A DNA stretch of 64,000 nucleotides from Paenibacillus sp. E222 (GCF_013401555.1 NZ_CP058552.1:2480001-2544000), one strand, 5' to 3'. Shown: positions 7,077 to 15,311, numbered from the stretch's first letter. The notes: a model not told the origin generated them from the sequence alone. Translations and numbers: made by a program.

Positions 7077-8562
7077 CTCCCCAAGCTTCCTGTAAATCCT
7101 TGACGGCATCGTCAAGGCCACTGAGTTCCAGTAACGGCTCGGCTGTACAGATGAATTGCATCTGCAGCGAGTCGTTTTCTTTTGTTGCCTTTATAGCGGT
7201 AATACTTTCAGAACGATTAATCGCTTCAGTCACGCGCAGCAGAGAGCCTAAGCGATGGGCATGCCGTTCGTCCGAATCCTTGAGAATGTCCCTGTGCTTA
7301 TGCAGCAGCTGGGGCGTTCTTTTTTTGGGATGATAATCGGCTGCAATGGCACTCAGGATGGTCTCCCGGTGAGATAGTCCGTAGATGCTTGCATTCATGA
7401 TCCAATAGGCCGAGTGCTGGGGATACCGGAAGTAGTTAATCTGTTTTCCAGCCATGTGCAGCATGGAGACCGTGTACAGAATCCGGGCATCTGCTGGATC
7501 GGGAGCACTACCTTGCAGGGCAGTATACAGGGTGAGCGCATCATGGTGAATCCGATTCAGGCGTTTCTCCGGAATGGGTGGGCCAAAATGAATGAAGTTG
7601 CGAATGCTGTCCCGCAGCGCATCTGGCACGACCGGCTTACCTTCAGCCAGGAGATCCCTTAGCAAACCATCCCGTAATCCCGCTCCGCTCACGACATAAC
7701 GATCCCCCTGGATGATTCGGAAGACCGTCCGCAATATGAGTACACCTGGAACAATAATGTCGGCACGATCCTTAGCCAGTCCGGGTACTTTCTTGCGCTG
7801 TGCCGAGGTTAGATGTGGCAAAGAACGAGCAATATTTTCCATCTCTTCTGCACCGATTTCATAATGATGCGTAACCGGTAATGAGTATTGCGTTCTCTTC
7901 TGCTCAATTTTGGCCAGTGTACGCATGGTGCCCCCAAGTCCAATAAGAGGTAGTCCGGGATGTTGTCTGATCCAATCCAGACCGCTCAATGCCTGTATAA
8001 CTTCATTACATAGCGCAGCCGCATTTGCTTCAGTCCACTGATCTTCCCCACCATAACGGGCATGTGAGTTAACCGCACCGATAGGCAGAGAGATGCTGTG
8101 CAGTCTTGTTCGATTACGGAATACAGTGATCTCGGTACTGCCGCCGCCAATATCCACGACATAACCATCCGCGAGATCAATCGATTGGGTGACACCAAGG
8201 AAACCGTAATAGGCTTCCTGATCACCGGATACACATTCGATAGTAAGTCCCGTTTCAGCTTCCAACCAACCTATAATTTCTGGAGCATTGCCTGCATTCC
8301 GAATGGCAGCCGTCGCTGCAGCGCGGATAAGCTTGGTTTGATAAGCTTCGCAAGTAGCCCTGAATTGTCGCAAAATCGTAATGGCCTTGTCCAGTGAATG
8401 TCGCAGGATGGTTCCGTCTTGTTCAACCACATTGCTTAGACGAGCGGCATATTTGTCTTCATGAATGATACGGTAGGCTCCATCCTGATCGAGTTCATAA
8501 ATAACCAGACGAATGGAATTGGAGCCGATATCGATAATTCCGAGTATTTCGTTATGTGTCAT
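7036..8562 (-). CDS. ppx: Exopolyphosphatase (Ppx/GppA family)
   Basis: A 508-residue enzyme that removes terminal phosphates from polyphosphate (and possibly the gamma or 5' phosphate of pppGpp). It has an ASKHA-fold N-terminal half with the phosphate loops GIIDIGSNSIRL (residues 8-19) and DIGGGSTEI (about 143-151) and a C-terminal HD-like helical domain, so it is the long form of the family. The start follows AAGGAG with a six-base spacer. It is the second gene of a minus-strand unit, 26 bp after the small membrane protein gene. The tail-to-tail 41-bp overlap with ppk means the two mRNAs share complementary 3' ends. Confidence 0.93.
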   Translation of the reverse strand: MTHNEILGIIDIGSNSIRLVIYELDQDGAYRIIHEDKYAARLSNVVEQDGTILRHSLDKAITILRQFRATCEAYQTKLIRAAATAAIRNAGNAPEIIGWLEAETGLTIECVSGDQEAYYGFLGVTQSIDLADGYVVDIGGGSTEITVFRNRTRLHSISLPIGAVNSHARYGGEDQWTEANAAALCNEVIQALSGLDWIRQHPGLPLIGLGGTMRTLAKIEQKRTQYSLPVTHHYEIGAEEMENIARSLPHLTSAQRKKVPGLAKDRADIIVPGVLILRTVFRIIQGDRYVVSGAGLRDGLLRDLLAEGKPVVPDALRDSIRNFIHFGPPIPEKRLNRIHHDALTLYTALQGSAPDPADARILYTVSMLHMAGKQINYFRYPQHSAYWIMNASIYGLSHRETILSAIAADYHPKKRTPQLLHKHRDILKDSDERHAHRLGSLLRVTEAINRSESITAIKATKENDSLQMQFICTAEPLLELSGLDDAVKDLQEAWGVTLTHSIQQASKG

Positions 8563-8588
8563 AAGAATCTCCTTCTACAGAGGTTAAT

Positions 8589-8843
8589 CTACCCGATTTT
8601 CAGCAAGGCAGCCATGGCTTCCGGTGAACCCGGAGGCGTCGAGGAGAAGGGCGTGGTCAGCATGACCACAATGATGAAGACGATAAAACAAGCAAACAGA
8701 ATACAACTTACAGCAAAACCGCGATTGCTTTTCTTCATAAACAGTCGAATACCTGTAACGAATAGAAGTACCGTAATGGCTACCAGAACGATAGAAATTG
8801 CAAAATAGGCTACGCCGTACAGTGATTTAAAAAATGATTCCAT
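8589..8843 (-). CDS. Small two-helix membrane protein
   Basis: An 84-residue protein with two clear transmembrane segments (about residues 10-32 and 44-64) separated by a short basic loop MKKSNRG, ending in a proline-rich tail. The start at 8843 follows AAGGAG with a 12-base spacer. It lies 26 bp upstream of ppx on the same strand, so the two are probably co-transcribed. A link to polyphosphate metabolism is only suggested by this position. No family was recognised. Confidence 0.72.
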   Translation of the reverse strand: MESFFKSLYGVAYFAISIVLVAITVLLFVTGIRLFMKKSNRGFAVSCILFACFIVFIIVVMLTTPFSSTPPGSPEAMAALLKIG

Positions 8844-9079
8844 GTCTTCTGAACGCTCCTTAGATCCTCATATTTAAGCCTCTCCAAACCATTCCTTAGT
8901 AGCATACGATAGATTGATGCGTTTGAAAAGCAAACCAGGCGCCTGTTCCGGCCTTGAACCAAGCTGATGGACTATATCAACGGAAAAGGGGCCCCAGCCT
9001 TGGACAGACATCCAAGAAAGCACGGCTTCTGTTGAGTATGTATAAGGAAGGACTATTGTTCACGAAAGGAGATCAACCC

Positions 9080-9739
9080 ATGTCGAGACAGCTTGCAAGC
9101 AAATGGCTGAAGACAGCGGCGCTGTTGAAATACCCGGTAGCTGCTGTCCACATTCCACAGACGAAGGCGTTCAACTCGGGGAATCTGCTAAACATGCTTA
9201 GTCATCATGGAATGGTGTATATCAAACCTGTTGTCGGTGGTGGTGGTTACGGTGTCATTAGAGTATCAGCAAGCGGAGGAACCTATCGGTACACCCATAT
9301 GAAAATAACCCGTTCTTTTACTCAGTTTAATCAGATGTACCGCTCCCTAATCCGTGTAAAAGCCAGACGGAGATACCTGATTCAGCAAGGCATTCATTTG
9401 GCGACCATTCAAGGCAGACCTGTCGATTACAGAGTCAAAGTCGTCAAGACGGAAAGAGGCTGGGTATTCCGTTCTATGGTGGGACGGCTCGCTCGTCCAG
9501 GGCTGGTCGTGACCAATCTTAGCAAAGGAGGAACGATGCTGTCCGGTAGGAGAGCGCTCGCTCTGTCCCTACCTCATATTTCAGGAAAACATAAACGTCG
9601 CGAGATGCGTTCACTGACACTCACCTGTACGAATATCATGGAACGTCAGTTCCCGGGTGTGGGGCAGCTTGGTTTCGATTATGGACTGGATTATTCAGGG
9701 AAAATATGGATTTTGGAAGTGAACACCAGACCGCAATGA
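9080..9739 (+). CDS. YheC/YheD-family ATP-grasp protein (spore coat associated), short form
   Basis: A 219-residue ATP-grasp protein of the YheC/YheD family, associated with the B. subtilis spore coat. AAAGGAG eight bases before ATG 9080 fixes the start. The open frame continues upstream to a TTG without a binding site. Conserved blocks are the glycine-rich loop KPVVGGGGYGVI, the lysine/arginine strand RVKVVKTERGW and the metal-binding C-terminal LGFDYGLDYSGKIWILEVNTRP. The protein stops one residue after the N-x-R-P motif, so the short C-terminal helix most relatives have is missing. This may be a natural short variant. The ligated substrate is unknown for the family. Confidence 0.82.
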   Translation: MSRQLASKWLKTAALLKYPVAAVHIPQTKAFNSGNLLNMLSHHGMVYIKPVVGGGGYGVIRVSASGGTYRYTHMKITRSFTQFNQMYRSLIRVKARRRYLIQQGIHLATIQGRPVDYRVKVVKTERGWVFRSMVGRLARPGLVVTNLSKGGTMLSGRRALALSLPHISGKHKRREMRSLTLTCTNIMERQFPGVGQLGFDYGLDYSGKIWILEVNTRPQ

Positions 9740-9920
9740 AAATGGTTCAAAAATCTAAAAAAATCCAAAGAAAATCCGATACTAATATAGTAGGAAACTA
9801 GAATGAAAAACGTTTGAATTTTAACAATTAAGGGTAATTTACTCGCATCAACTCTTGAAACTATGAATTTATTCTAAAAAAAATGCTCTGATAATCGTTC
9901 TGTTCGATAGGCTGCGGTCC

Positions 9921-10020
9921 TGTGTATAAATACTGTCCACACTATCCACGTTGATCAATCAACATTTTTACCATTTATCAACAAACTATACACAGGATTT
10001 CCACATGACATTGTGGATAA
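9921..10020. promoter_or_regulatory. Cluster of DnaA boxes upstream of sda
   Basis: Two perfect DnaA boxes occur on the minus strand: TGTGTATAA at 9921-9929 and TGTGGATAA at 10012-10020. Between them are two single-mismatch boxes on the plus strand, TTATCAACA at 9975-9983 and CTATACACA at 9986-9994, and weaker ones at 9933-9941, 9942-9950 and 9997-10005. In B. subtilis the sda promoter is bound and activated by DnaA, so this cluster is expected to couple Sda synthesis to replication status. The rest of the interval 9740-9920 is AT-rich and shows nothing else. Confidence 0.8.
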
Positions 10021-10023
10021 CAA

Positions 10024-10058
10024 GAACGCTTGTTCTCTTTATAAATCTCTGATATGAT
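10024..10058 (+). promoter_or_regulatory. sda promoter with an overlapping LexA-like box
   Basis: TTGTTC at 10030-10035 and TATGAT at 10053-10058 are spaced 17 bp, placing +1 near 10065. The inverted repeat GAACGCTTGTTC (10024-10035) matches the GAAC-N4-GTTC core of the Bacillus SOS box and covers the -35 element. Regulation by LexA is an inference. The match to the fuller consensus is imperfect in the central bases. Confidence 0.6.
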
Positions 10059-10095
10059 AGTTTTGAGGAAAAAAAAGGAAAGGTTGTGGCGGGAA

Positions 10096-10239
10096 ATGGC
10101 TATGTTATCCGATGAGATGTTGTTGGATTCCTACCATAAGGCGATTGAGTTGAATCTCGAACGAGATTTCATCGCACTGCTGTTGGCAGAAATCCATAAG
10201 CGCAAACTGGGTACCGACGTATCTGCCATTCTTCACTAG
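10096..10239 (+). CDS. sda: Sporulation checkpoint inhibitor Sda
   Basis: A 47-residue helical-hairpin protein matching Sda: LSDEMLLDSYHKAIELN, then LERDFIALLLAEIHKR, close to B. subtilis Sda throughout. Sda binds the dimerisation domain of the sporulation kinase KinA and blocks phosphorelay signalling when replication is incomplete or blocked. ATG 10096 is chosen because the promoter predicts a start of transcription near 10065, which excludes the upstream ATG at 10054, and because it gives the usual length. Spacing from AAAGG is rather long (12 bases), and an in-frame TTG at 10084 is a possible alternative. The upstream DnaA-box cluster supports the identification. Confidence 0.93.
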   Translation: MAMLSDEMLLDSYHKAIELNLERDFIALLLAEIHKRKLGTDVSAILH

Positions 10240-10260
10240 AGATCCTCATTGCAGGCAATG

Positions 10261-10512
10261 TTACAGGTTTCCGGACATGTCCCATAGATTGACAGGCCAT
10301 AGCGTGCTTGTCTGACATTGGTGACAGTACATCATATGATTGCAAACGTTTTCGGCTTCGTCTGCCATGTCAGAGGAAGTGTGAATGACGTAGGGGCTGT
10401 ACGGTCCGGTGTAATCGTCCAATTTGCCGCATTCTGACAGTCCCTGAAGGCAGTGGGGACAAGCCTGCTCCGGTACAACCAGACCGTTACACAGCGGGCA
10501 TATATAAGACAA
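10261..10512 (-). CDS. Small zinc-ribbon-like protein of unknown function
   Basis: An 83-residue protein with paired cysteine motifs CPLC and CPHC near the N-terminus, and a further CNHMMYCHQC cluster near residues 60-70, together suggesting one or two bound zinc ions. The start is a TTG at 10512 with AGGAGG seven bases upstream. An ATG further upstream lies inside the hairpin and has no binding site. The gene converges on sda and may be transcribed through from the sda side. The SD sequence is part of the 3' arm of a strong hairpin (10514-10560), so translation may be controlled by folding. Possible role: small nucleic-acid or protein-binding factor, not determined. Confidence 0.7.
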   Translation of the reverse strand: MSYICPLCNGLVVPEQACPHCLQGLSECGKLDDYTGPYSPYVIHTSSDMADEAENVCNHMMYCHQCQTSTLWPVNLWDMSGNL

Positions 10513-10513
10513 G

Positions 10514-10560
10514 GGTATCCCTCCTGATATTGAATTCATTCAGGAGTAAGATACCCTTTT
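10514..10560. terminator. Hairpin: plus-strand terminator overlapping a minus-strand ribosome binding site
   Basis: GGGTATC plus CTCCTGA pairs with TCAGGAG plus GATACCC, and the plus strand continues with six T, giving a Rho-independent terminator for rightward transcription from sda. On the minus strand the same stem is the 5' leader of the zinc-ribbon gene and contains its AGGAGG immediately before the TTG start. Confidence 0.7.
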
Positions 10561-10596
10561 TTGTGTCTTTTATGTTCTATATCATTCCATAAGGAA

Positions 10597-11598
10597 TTAG
10601 CGCTTCATGTTACTGCTGTGTCCCGGGGACAACTTGGCGTCTGGGTCGAAGTAAACCTTGGCATTGTTAACTGCGGTTGGTGCTTCACCAAATCCGACAG
10701 CAATCAGCTTCAGCTTGCCTGGATAAGTTGTAATATCTCCGGCAGCATAGATACCCGGAATGGAAGTTTCCATGCGGGAATCGACTACGATGGAATTGCT
10801 ATCAATTTCGATGCCCCATTCTGCGATAGGTCCCAGGGAAGAGACAAAGCCGAAATTGACGATTACATCATCGACTTCAATTTCCTGTGTTTCCTTCGTT
10901 TTGACGTGAGCCAAAGTAACCTTGGTAATGCTGTCTTCACCGTGAAGTTCCGTAATTTCGGTAGGTGTAACGATGTTTACCTTGGAATTCATCAGGTTTT
11001 CGACACTGTGCTCATGCGCGCGGAATTTGTCGCGGCGATGGATCAGGGTTACTTGCTCAGCGATCGGCTCGAGCATAAGCGCCCAGTCTACAGCGGAGTC
11101 ACCGCCACCGCTGATCAGTACTTTTTTGCCGGCAAAGGCGTTCAGGTCACTGATGAAGTAGTGCAGATTGTTTTTTTCGAATTTGGCCGCACCCTCAAGC
11201 TCCAGACGACGGGGTTCAAATGCACCCACACCTGCAGTGATAATTACGGCTTTGGCGTGATATTCATTCACATCAGTTTTAACGACGAAGTGACGTTCTT
11301 CTAATTTCTCAACCGATACAACCTTTTCCTCAAGACGGATGTTCGGGTTAAAATGGCTCATTTGCTCCACCAGATTATTCACCAGCTCCTGAGCAGTAAC
11401 TTTTGGGAACCCGGCTACATCATAGATGAATTTTTCGGGATAGAGGGCGGCAAGTTGTCCACCAAGTTGTGGCATACTTTCAACCAGCGTAACAGATGCC
11501 TGACGCATCCCTCCGTAAAACGCGGCGAACAGACCCGCAGGGCCGCCACCAATAATAAGTAAATCGGTCATGTCATGACCGGCAGTTTGTGCAGTCAA
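10597..11598 (-). CDS. Ferredoxin/flavodoxin-NADP+ reductase (YumC type)
   Basis: A 333-residue thioredoxin-reductase-like flavoprotein lacking the redox CxxC, which identifies it as the YumC-type FNR. It passes electrons between NADPH and ferredoxin or flavodoxin. FAD binding: [11 protein letters not shown] (residues 17-27) and [10 protein letters not shown] near the C-terminus. NADPH binding: [12 protein letters not shown]. The stretch [16 protein letters not shown] is almost identical to B. subtilis YumC. The start is probably TTG 11598 after AAAGGTG with a ten-base spacer. An internal ATG at residue 10 is possible. It is a single gene divergent from ndh, as in the yumB-yumC locus of B. 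subtilis, with its own promoter. Confidence 0.92.
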   Translation of the reverse strand: MTAQTAGHDMTDLLIIGGGPAGLFAAFYGGMRQASVTLVESMPQLGGQLAALYPEKFIYDVAGFPKVTAQELVNNLVEQMSHFNPNIRLEEKVVSVEKLEERHFVVKTDVNEYHAKAVIITAGVGAFEPRRLELEGAAKFEKNNLHYFISDLNAFAGKKVLISGGGDSAVDWALMLEPIAEQVTLIHRRDKFRAHEHSVENLMNSKVNIVTPTEITELHGEDSITKVTLAHVKTKETQEIEVDDVIVNFGFVSSLGPIAEWGIEIDSNSIVVDSRMETSIPGIYAAGDITTYPGKLKLIAVGFGEAPTAVNNAKVYFDPDAKLSPGHSSNMKR

Positions 11599-11697
11599 GA
11601 ATCAACAACACCTTTCTTATTTTTAATAGGTAGGTAACAGAAATAATAAAGCCGGGTACGTATGGTAACCAGCGTTTGTTGCTGAACTGTCTTTCTC

Positions 11698-11725
11698 ATT
11701 ATAAACGGTGTAAACTGGGTTGCAA
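11698..11725 (-). promoter_or_regulatory. Promoter of the ferredoxin-NADP reductase gene
   Basis: On the minus strand TTGCAA (11725-11720) and TATAAT (11703-11698) are separated by 16 bp, about 100 bp upstream of the start codon. Confidence 0.55.
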
Positions 11726-11930
11726 AGTTGGCAGTTTGATGAATCTGGGAACAATAGATGAAGATCAGGTGAGAATAGGATGAAATTGGAAATGAAAGGT
11801 TATGAAAAATAACAAAAAAAACCTTGATCTTTGCCAGAAATACAGATATCCTTGACCTGTACTATGTGTTTTTTTGTCTAATTTAGCCTCAATTTGTAAT
11901 GTGAAGACAATACCCGCGTTTTGTTGAATC

Positions 11931-11948
11931 TTGTGTATAATTTCACAA
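11931..11948 (+). promoter_or_regulatory. Rex-like operator containing a TATAAT box, upstream of ndh
   Basis: TTGTGTATAATTTCACAA is a one-mismatch copy of the 18-bp Rex consensus (TTGTGAA-N4-TTCACAA). Rex is the NADH/NAD+-sensing repressor that controls ndh in B. subtilis. The embedded TATAAT (11936-11941) could be the -10 element, although a good -35 is not visible. The rest of the 508-bp interval 11599-12106 is AT-rich, with about 160 nt between this site and the ndh start. Confidence 0.65.
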
Positions 11949-12106
11949 TTTTAATCGATAACTTGCATGCAAAAAGTTCAAATAAATTCGCGAAGTTAAC
12001 ATTTGTCGTCATAATGGATAAGACCTCATCAATATGGGTAAGTAAGAGCCTTTTTACAACAAAACAATCGAATGGCTGATGCAATGAAACCGGAAGGGGT
12101 ATAGAC

Positions 12107-13300
12107 ATGAGCAGTATTCCCAAAATCGTCATCCTCGGCGCGGGCTATGGCGGGATTCTGACAGCCCAGCGGCTGCAGAAGGAATTGAACTATAACGAGG
12201 CCGATGTCACATTGGTGAACCGGCATGATTATCATTATATCACTACACATCTACATATGCCGGCTGCCGGCACAGATACCATTGAACATGCAAGGGTTCC
12301 GATTTCGAAGCTGATTGACGAGTTCAAGATTGATCTGGTCAAATCTTCGGTGAAGGAGATCCGCCTGCAGGATCGGAAGATTATTCTGGAGGATGGCACG
12401 TTATCTTATGATTATCTGATTATTGGATTGGGTGGAGAACCGGAGACCTTCGGTATTCCAGGCATGCTCGATCATGCCATGACAATTCGCAGCATTAACT
12501 CGGTCAGAATGATTCGCGAGCATATCGAATATCAGTTTGCCATGTACAAAAACGATAATAAACGTAACCGCATTCGTTTTGTTGTGGGTGGGGCTGGTTT
12601 CAGTGGTGTCGAATTCGTGGCTGAACTTGCGGATCGCATTCCTCAGCTATGCAAGGAATTCGACGTGAATCCCAAAAATGTGCACATCTATAATGTGGAA
12701 GCAGCGCCTTCAGCTCTGCCGGGCTTTGATCCGGAACTGGTTGAGCATGCAATGAACGTGCTGAAGAAAAAAGGTGTTACTTTCAAAATCGGTGTTCCGA
12801 TCAAGCAATGTCTGCCAGACGGAGTCATTGTGGGCGAAGGAGAAAAAATCGATGCAGCAACGGTCGTATGGACCGGCGGTATTCGGGGAAATGCCCTGCT
12901 TGAGCAGGCAGGCCTTGAAGTGATGCGTGGACGGGTGAAGGTTGATGAATTCCTTCGTGCCCCAGGGCATGAGCATGTCTATGTCATCGGTGACAATTCA
13001 CTGGTGTTCAACAACGAAGGGCGCCCATATCCACCTACAGCTCAGATCGCGATGCAGCAAGGTGTTAACTGCGCCAAAAACGTTGTCGCTGCCATCCGTA
13101 AAAAGCAGCCACAGCCTTTTGTGTTTACAAGTAAAGGTACAGTTGCGTCACTGGGGAAAGGCGAAGCTATCGCTGTCGTAGGCGGCAAGAAATACAAGGG
13201 ATGGAAGGCGGCTCAGCTGAAAAAGCTGGTGGATCTCCGGTACTTGTTTATCATCGGTGGCATTCCCTTGGTACTGAAGAAAGGGCGGTTTTTTGGATGA
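12107..13300 (+). CDS. ndh: Type II NADH:quinone oxidoreductase
   Basis: A 397-residue single-subunit, non-proton-pumping NADH dehydrogenase that reduces menaquinone at the inner face of the membrane. Two Rossmann motifs are visible: FAD site GAGYGGILTA (residues 11-20) and NADH site GGAGFSGVEF (about 162-171). The quinone-site motif AQIAMQQG appears near residue 310, after GDNSLVF. Length and the C-terminal hydrophobic amphipathic end match YumB/Ndh. The start ATG follows GGAAGGGG. The next gene overlaps its stop codon (ATGA), so the two are translationally coupled. A Rex-like operator upstream suggests regulation by the NADH/NAD+ ratio. Confidence 0.92.
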   Translation: MSSIPKIVILGAGYGGILTAQRLQKELNYNEADVTLVNRHDYHYITTHLHMPAAGTDTIEHARVPISKLIDEFKIDLVKSSVKEIRLQDRKIILEDGTLSYDYLIIGLGGEPETFGIPGMLDHAMTIRSINSVRMIREHIEYQFAMYKNDNKRNRIRFVVGGAGFSGVEFVAELADRIPQLCKEFDVNPKNVHIYNVEAAPSALPGFDPELVEHAMNVLKKKGVTFKIGVPIKQCLPDGVIVGEGEKIDAATVVWTGGIRGNALLEQAGLEVMRGRVKVDEFLRAPGHEHVYVIGDNSLVFNNEGRPYPPTAQIAMQQGVNCAKNVVAAIRKKQPQPFVFTSKGTVASLGKGEAIAVVGGKKYKGWKAAQLKKLVDLRYLFIIGGIPLVLKKGRFFG

Positions 13301-13551
13301 GACATTGCAGTGTTCAGGTCAGAGGACTACTCACACGCGAAGAACTGGATCGGTACAACGCCCTGATGCAGGTTGGCGGTTATCTGGAGGAACAGGATCA
13401 GTATGATCTGGCTTATATCGTTCAGAAGGAAGTTGATATTCTCATTTTGCCTGCTATTGAGCGGCTTAAGGAGAAGGGACGTGACCGTGACCGGGCAACA
13501 GCTGAGTTTTTGGAGTCTCTGAAAGCGGTTGATGAAGAGGATCAGGATTAA
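13297..13551 (+). CDS. Small helical protein coupled to ndh, unknown function
   Basis: An 84-residue, strongly charged, probably all-helical soluble protein (RGLLTREELDRYNAL, then EVDILILPAIERLKEKGRDRDR). Its ATG (13297) overlaps the ndh stop codon as ATGA, which indicates translational coupling and a related role, for instance in NADH dehydrogenase expression or assembly. It ends in an acidic tail, DEEDQD. No family was recognised. Confidence 0.75.
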   Translation: MRHCSVQVRGLLTREELDRYNALMQVGGYLEEQDQYDLAYIVQKEVDILILPAIERLKEKGRDRDRATAEFLESLKAVDEEDQD

Positions 13552-13623
13552 GCAATCACGTTTATTCAAAAGAACCCGAGTCATCCATTTATGATTGAAC
13601 ATTTCATATTCATTCGAAAAAGT

Positions 13624-13673
13624 AAAAGCACCACTGACCCTATCCTTAATGGAGGTGTCGCGGTGCTTTTTGT
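13624..13673. terminator. Bidirectional terminator between the ndh operon and hemQ
   Basis: AAAAGCACC (13624-13632) pairs with GGTGCTTTT (13662-13670), with partial inner pairing. A and T flanks on both sides suit the convergent genes that end on either side. Confidence 0.65.
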
Positions 13674-13685
13674 GATTTATCCAAT

Positions 13686-14432
13686 TTACAGCTTGAGCAT
13701 ATCTTCCAATGTTGCTTCGTTCAGCAGACTTCCCACATAGAACGAGCCGAATTCGCCATAACGGGCACTGACTTCGTCAAAGCGCATCTCGTAAACGAGC
13801 TTCTTGAACTGAAGTGCATCATCCGCAAACAACGTAACGCCCCATTCCCAGTCATCGAAACCAACGGAACCGGTAATGATTTGTTTCACTTTGCCAGCGT
13901 AACTGCGGCCAATCATGCCGTGGCTGCGCATCATCGTACGGCGTTCGTCCATCGACAGCATGTACCAGTTATCGTTCAGCTCACGTTTTTTGTTCATTGG
14001 GTAGAAGCAGATATATTGCCGCTGTGGCAGGACCGGTTTGAGACGAGCGATGATTTCCGGGTTCTGCATAGGGTCTTCGCCCTCTTTGCCAAGATAATTG
14101 CTCAGTTCCACTACACTGACATAAGAATATGATTTGGTGGTGTATTGGGCAAACATCGTTTTGTTGAACGCGTTCTCAACAGCCTTCAGATCTTCCAGCG
14201 TTTCACGCAAGTGCATCATGACAAGGTCAGCCTTCTGTCCCACAACGGTATATACGACAGTGCTTCCTTTGGATGAATCCTCTACTGCTTTCCATTCCTT
14301 CCAGAACGCCTGAAGCTCGTCCAGGGCTACGGCGCGTTCCTCATCATCGGCTGCTTTCCAGGCGGCCCAGTTAATCGAGCGGAAGTCATGCAGGGCGTAC
14401 CAGCCCTCCAATGTTGATGCGGCTTCGTTCAT
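13686..14432 (-). CDS. hemQ: Coproheme decarboxylase HemQ
   Basis: A 248-residue member of the chlorite dismutase-like superfamily. It carries out the last step of the Gram-positive coproporphyrin-dependent heme pathway, oxidative decarboxylation of coproheme to heme b. The catalytic tyrosine is in [14 protein letters not shown] and the proximal heme-ligand histidine in [10 protein letters not shown]. Length is typical. The start ATG is preceded by AGGAGG with a ten-base spacer. It is monocistronic and convergent with the ndh unit. Heme produced here would feed the cytochrome b of SdhC, encoded further along, but that is a general link only. Confidence 0.95.
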   Translation of the reverse strand: MNEAASTLEGWYALHDFRSINWAAWKAADDEERAVALDELQAFWKEWKAVEDSSKGSTVVYTVVGQKADLVMMHLRETLEDLKAVENAFNKTMFAQYTTKSYSYVSVVELSNYLGKEGEDPMQNPEIIARLKPVLPQRQYICFYPMNKKRELNDNWYMLSMDERRTMMRSHGMIGRSYAGKVKQIITGSVGFDDWEWGVTLFADDALQFKKLVYEMRFDEVSARYGEFGSFYVGSLLNEATLEDMLKL

Positions 14433-14662
14433 TGAATTGATTCCTCCTGCAGGTTATATTTCCAAATCCCGGTAAGGGACGGTTGAGTACTTTATCGTCT
14501 TCATTGTATCCCAACAGGAAGCAGAAGGGCAAATGAAGAGAAGGTGAATATAGGGAAATTTGTCCAGAAAGTTCGTTGCTTCGCCACATTTTTTGCGGTA
14601 CACTATCTACTATCCGTAGTAAGAGAAACCGATTCAGTGAAAGAAGAGGTGAACGTCACCCG

Positions 14663-14956
14663 ATGCAGTTTATACCTGTGCTGGTATTGATGGTGTTATT
14701 TTTCGTTATGATGTTTGGTATCGGTTTCATTCTGAATATGCTGATGAAGACAACCTGGTTTCCTTCCTATCTGTTCATTATTGTCATTCTGCCTGTCGTC
14801 GTGTATTCCTTATGGGATCATACGGCATCGCTGATGTCGCATCTGGGTTCTTTCCATATTGTAGACTATATGACGGGCGTAGCTGGACTTGCTGGAGCGG
14901 TCATCAGTGGCTGGGCCATTCGCAAACTTCGCCTGGGTGGGTACAAAATGTTTTAA
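14663..14956 (+). CDS. yuiB: YuiB-like small membrane protein
   Basis: A 97-residue integral membrane protein with three predicted hydrophobic segments (about residues 3-27, 34-50 and 65-85) and a basic C-terminus. It resembles B. subtilis YuiB (N-terminal VLMVLFFVMMFGIGFILNM), whose gene is also near yumB/yumC. The start at 14663 is chosen for AGAGGTG upstream. A longer frame starting with TTG has no binding site. Function is unknown in the family. Confidence 0.72.
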   Translation: MQFIPVLVLMVLFFVMMFGIGFILNMLMKTTWFPSYLFIIVILPVVVYSLWDHTASLMSHLGSFHIVDYMTGVAGLAGAVISGWAIRKLRLGGYKMF

Positions 14957-15000
14957 TCAGCTACCCAAATGGCAGCAAACGCTGTACTGCATTTTCCATA

Positions 15001-15052
15001 AAGGTCTTGCCTTTGTCGTAAACGCTTACGAGTGCAAAGGGAAGGCTTTTTG
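15001..15052 (+). terminator. Terminator after yuiB
   Basis: A nested hairpin: CTTTG plus TCGTAA pairs with TTACGA plus CAAAG around an ACGC loop, flanked by partly paired CCTTGCC/GGGAAGG and followed by CTTTTT. It lies about 45 bp after the stop codon. Confidence 0.65.
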
Positions 15053-15205
15053 GCATGCATCCCAAAAATGTGCATGATCATTCGGACATGTCTCATATAT
15101 ATGTGTATAACATTTTCTCCATATGTTCACTTGTGTTCTATGGCTGTAGCTTTTATAGTAATCTAGCAACTCTACGAAAACGTGAATGCTGTCGACCTAG
15201 GACGA

Positions 15206-15242
15206 AACGGAGCGAGAACAGGTCCGTTTTTTACCTGTTTTT
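15206..15242 (+). terminator. Two overlapping, mutually exclusive hairpins ahead of the dnaB promoter
   Basis: AACGGA (15206-15211) pairs with TCCGTT (15223-15228) followed by T4. Alternatively AACAGGT (15217-15223) pairs with ACCTGTT (15233-15239) followed by T3. The stems share base 15223 and cannot both form fully. Either would act as a terminator. The rest of the 355-bp interval holds only the yuiB terminator and the dnaB promoter. Confidence 0.45.
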
Positions 15243-15270
15243 GAGCATTTGAGGATCGGACATTTATGAT
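15241..15270 (+). promoter_or_regulatory. Predicted dnaB promoter
   Basis: TTGAGC at 15241-15246 and TATGAT at 15265-15270 are spaced 18 bp, about 40 bp upstream of the dnaB start codon. Confidence 0.45.
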
Positions 15271-15311
15271 AGAATAGATAAACATACTTTTGGGGAGAAG
15301 GAGATCAAGCT

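Noticed and set aside
9921..10020. A chromosomal replication origin, because of the DnaA-box cluster and AT-rich DNA
   Set aside because: No dnaA, dnaN or rpmH neighbours. The cluster is explained by the known DnaA control of sda.
10561..11304. 247-codon open frame opposite the ferredoxin-NADP reductase gene
   Set aside because: The opposite strand encodes a highly conserved YumC-type protein. This frame is a mirror of it and lacks a start signal.
15055..15252. 65-codon open frame between yuiB and dnaB
   Set aside because: Overlaps a terminator and the hairpins before dnaB. No SD, unusual cysteine-rich composition, no support as a gene.
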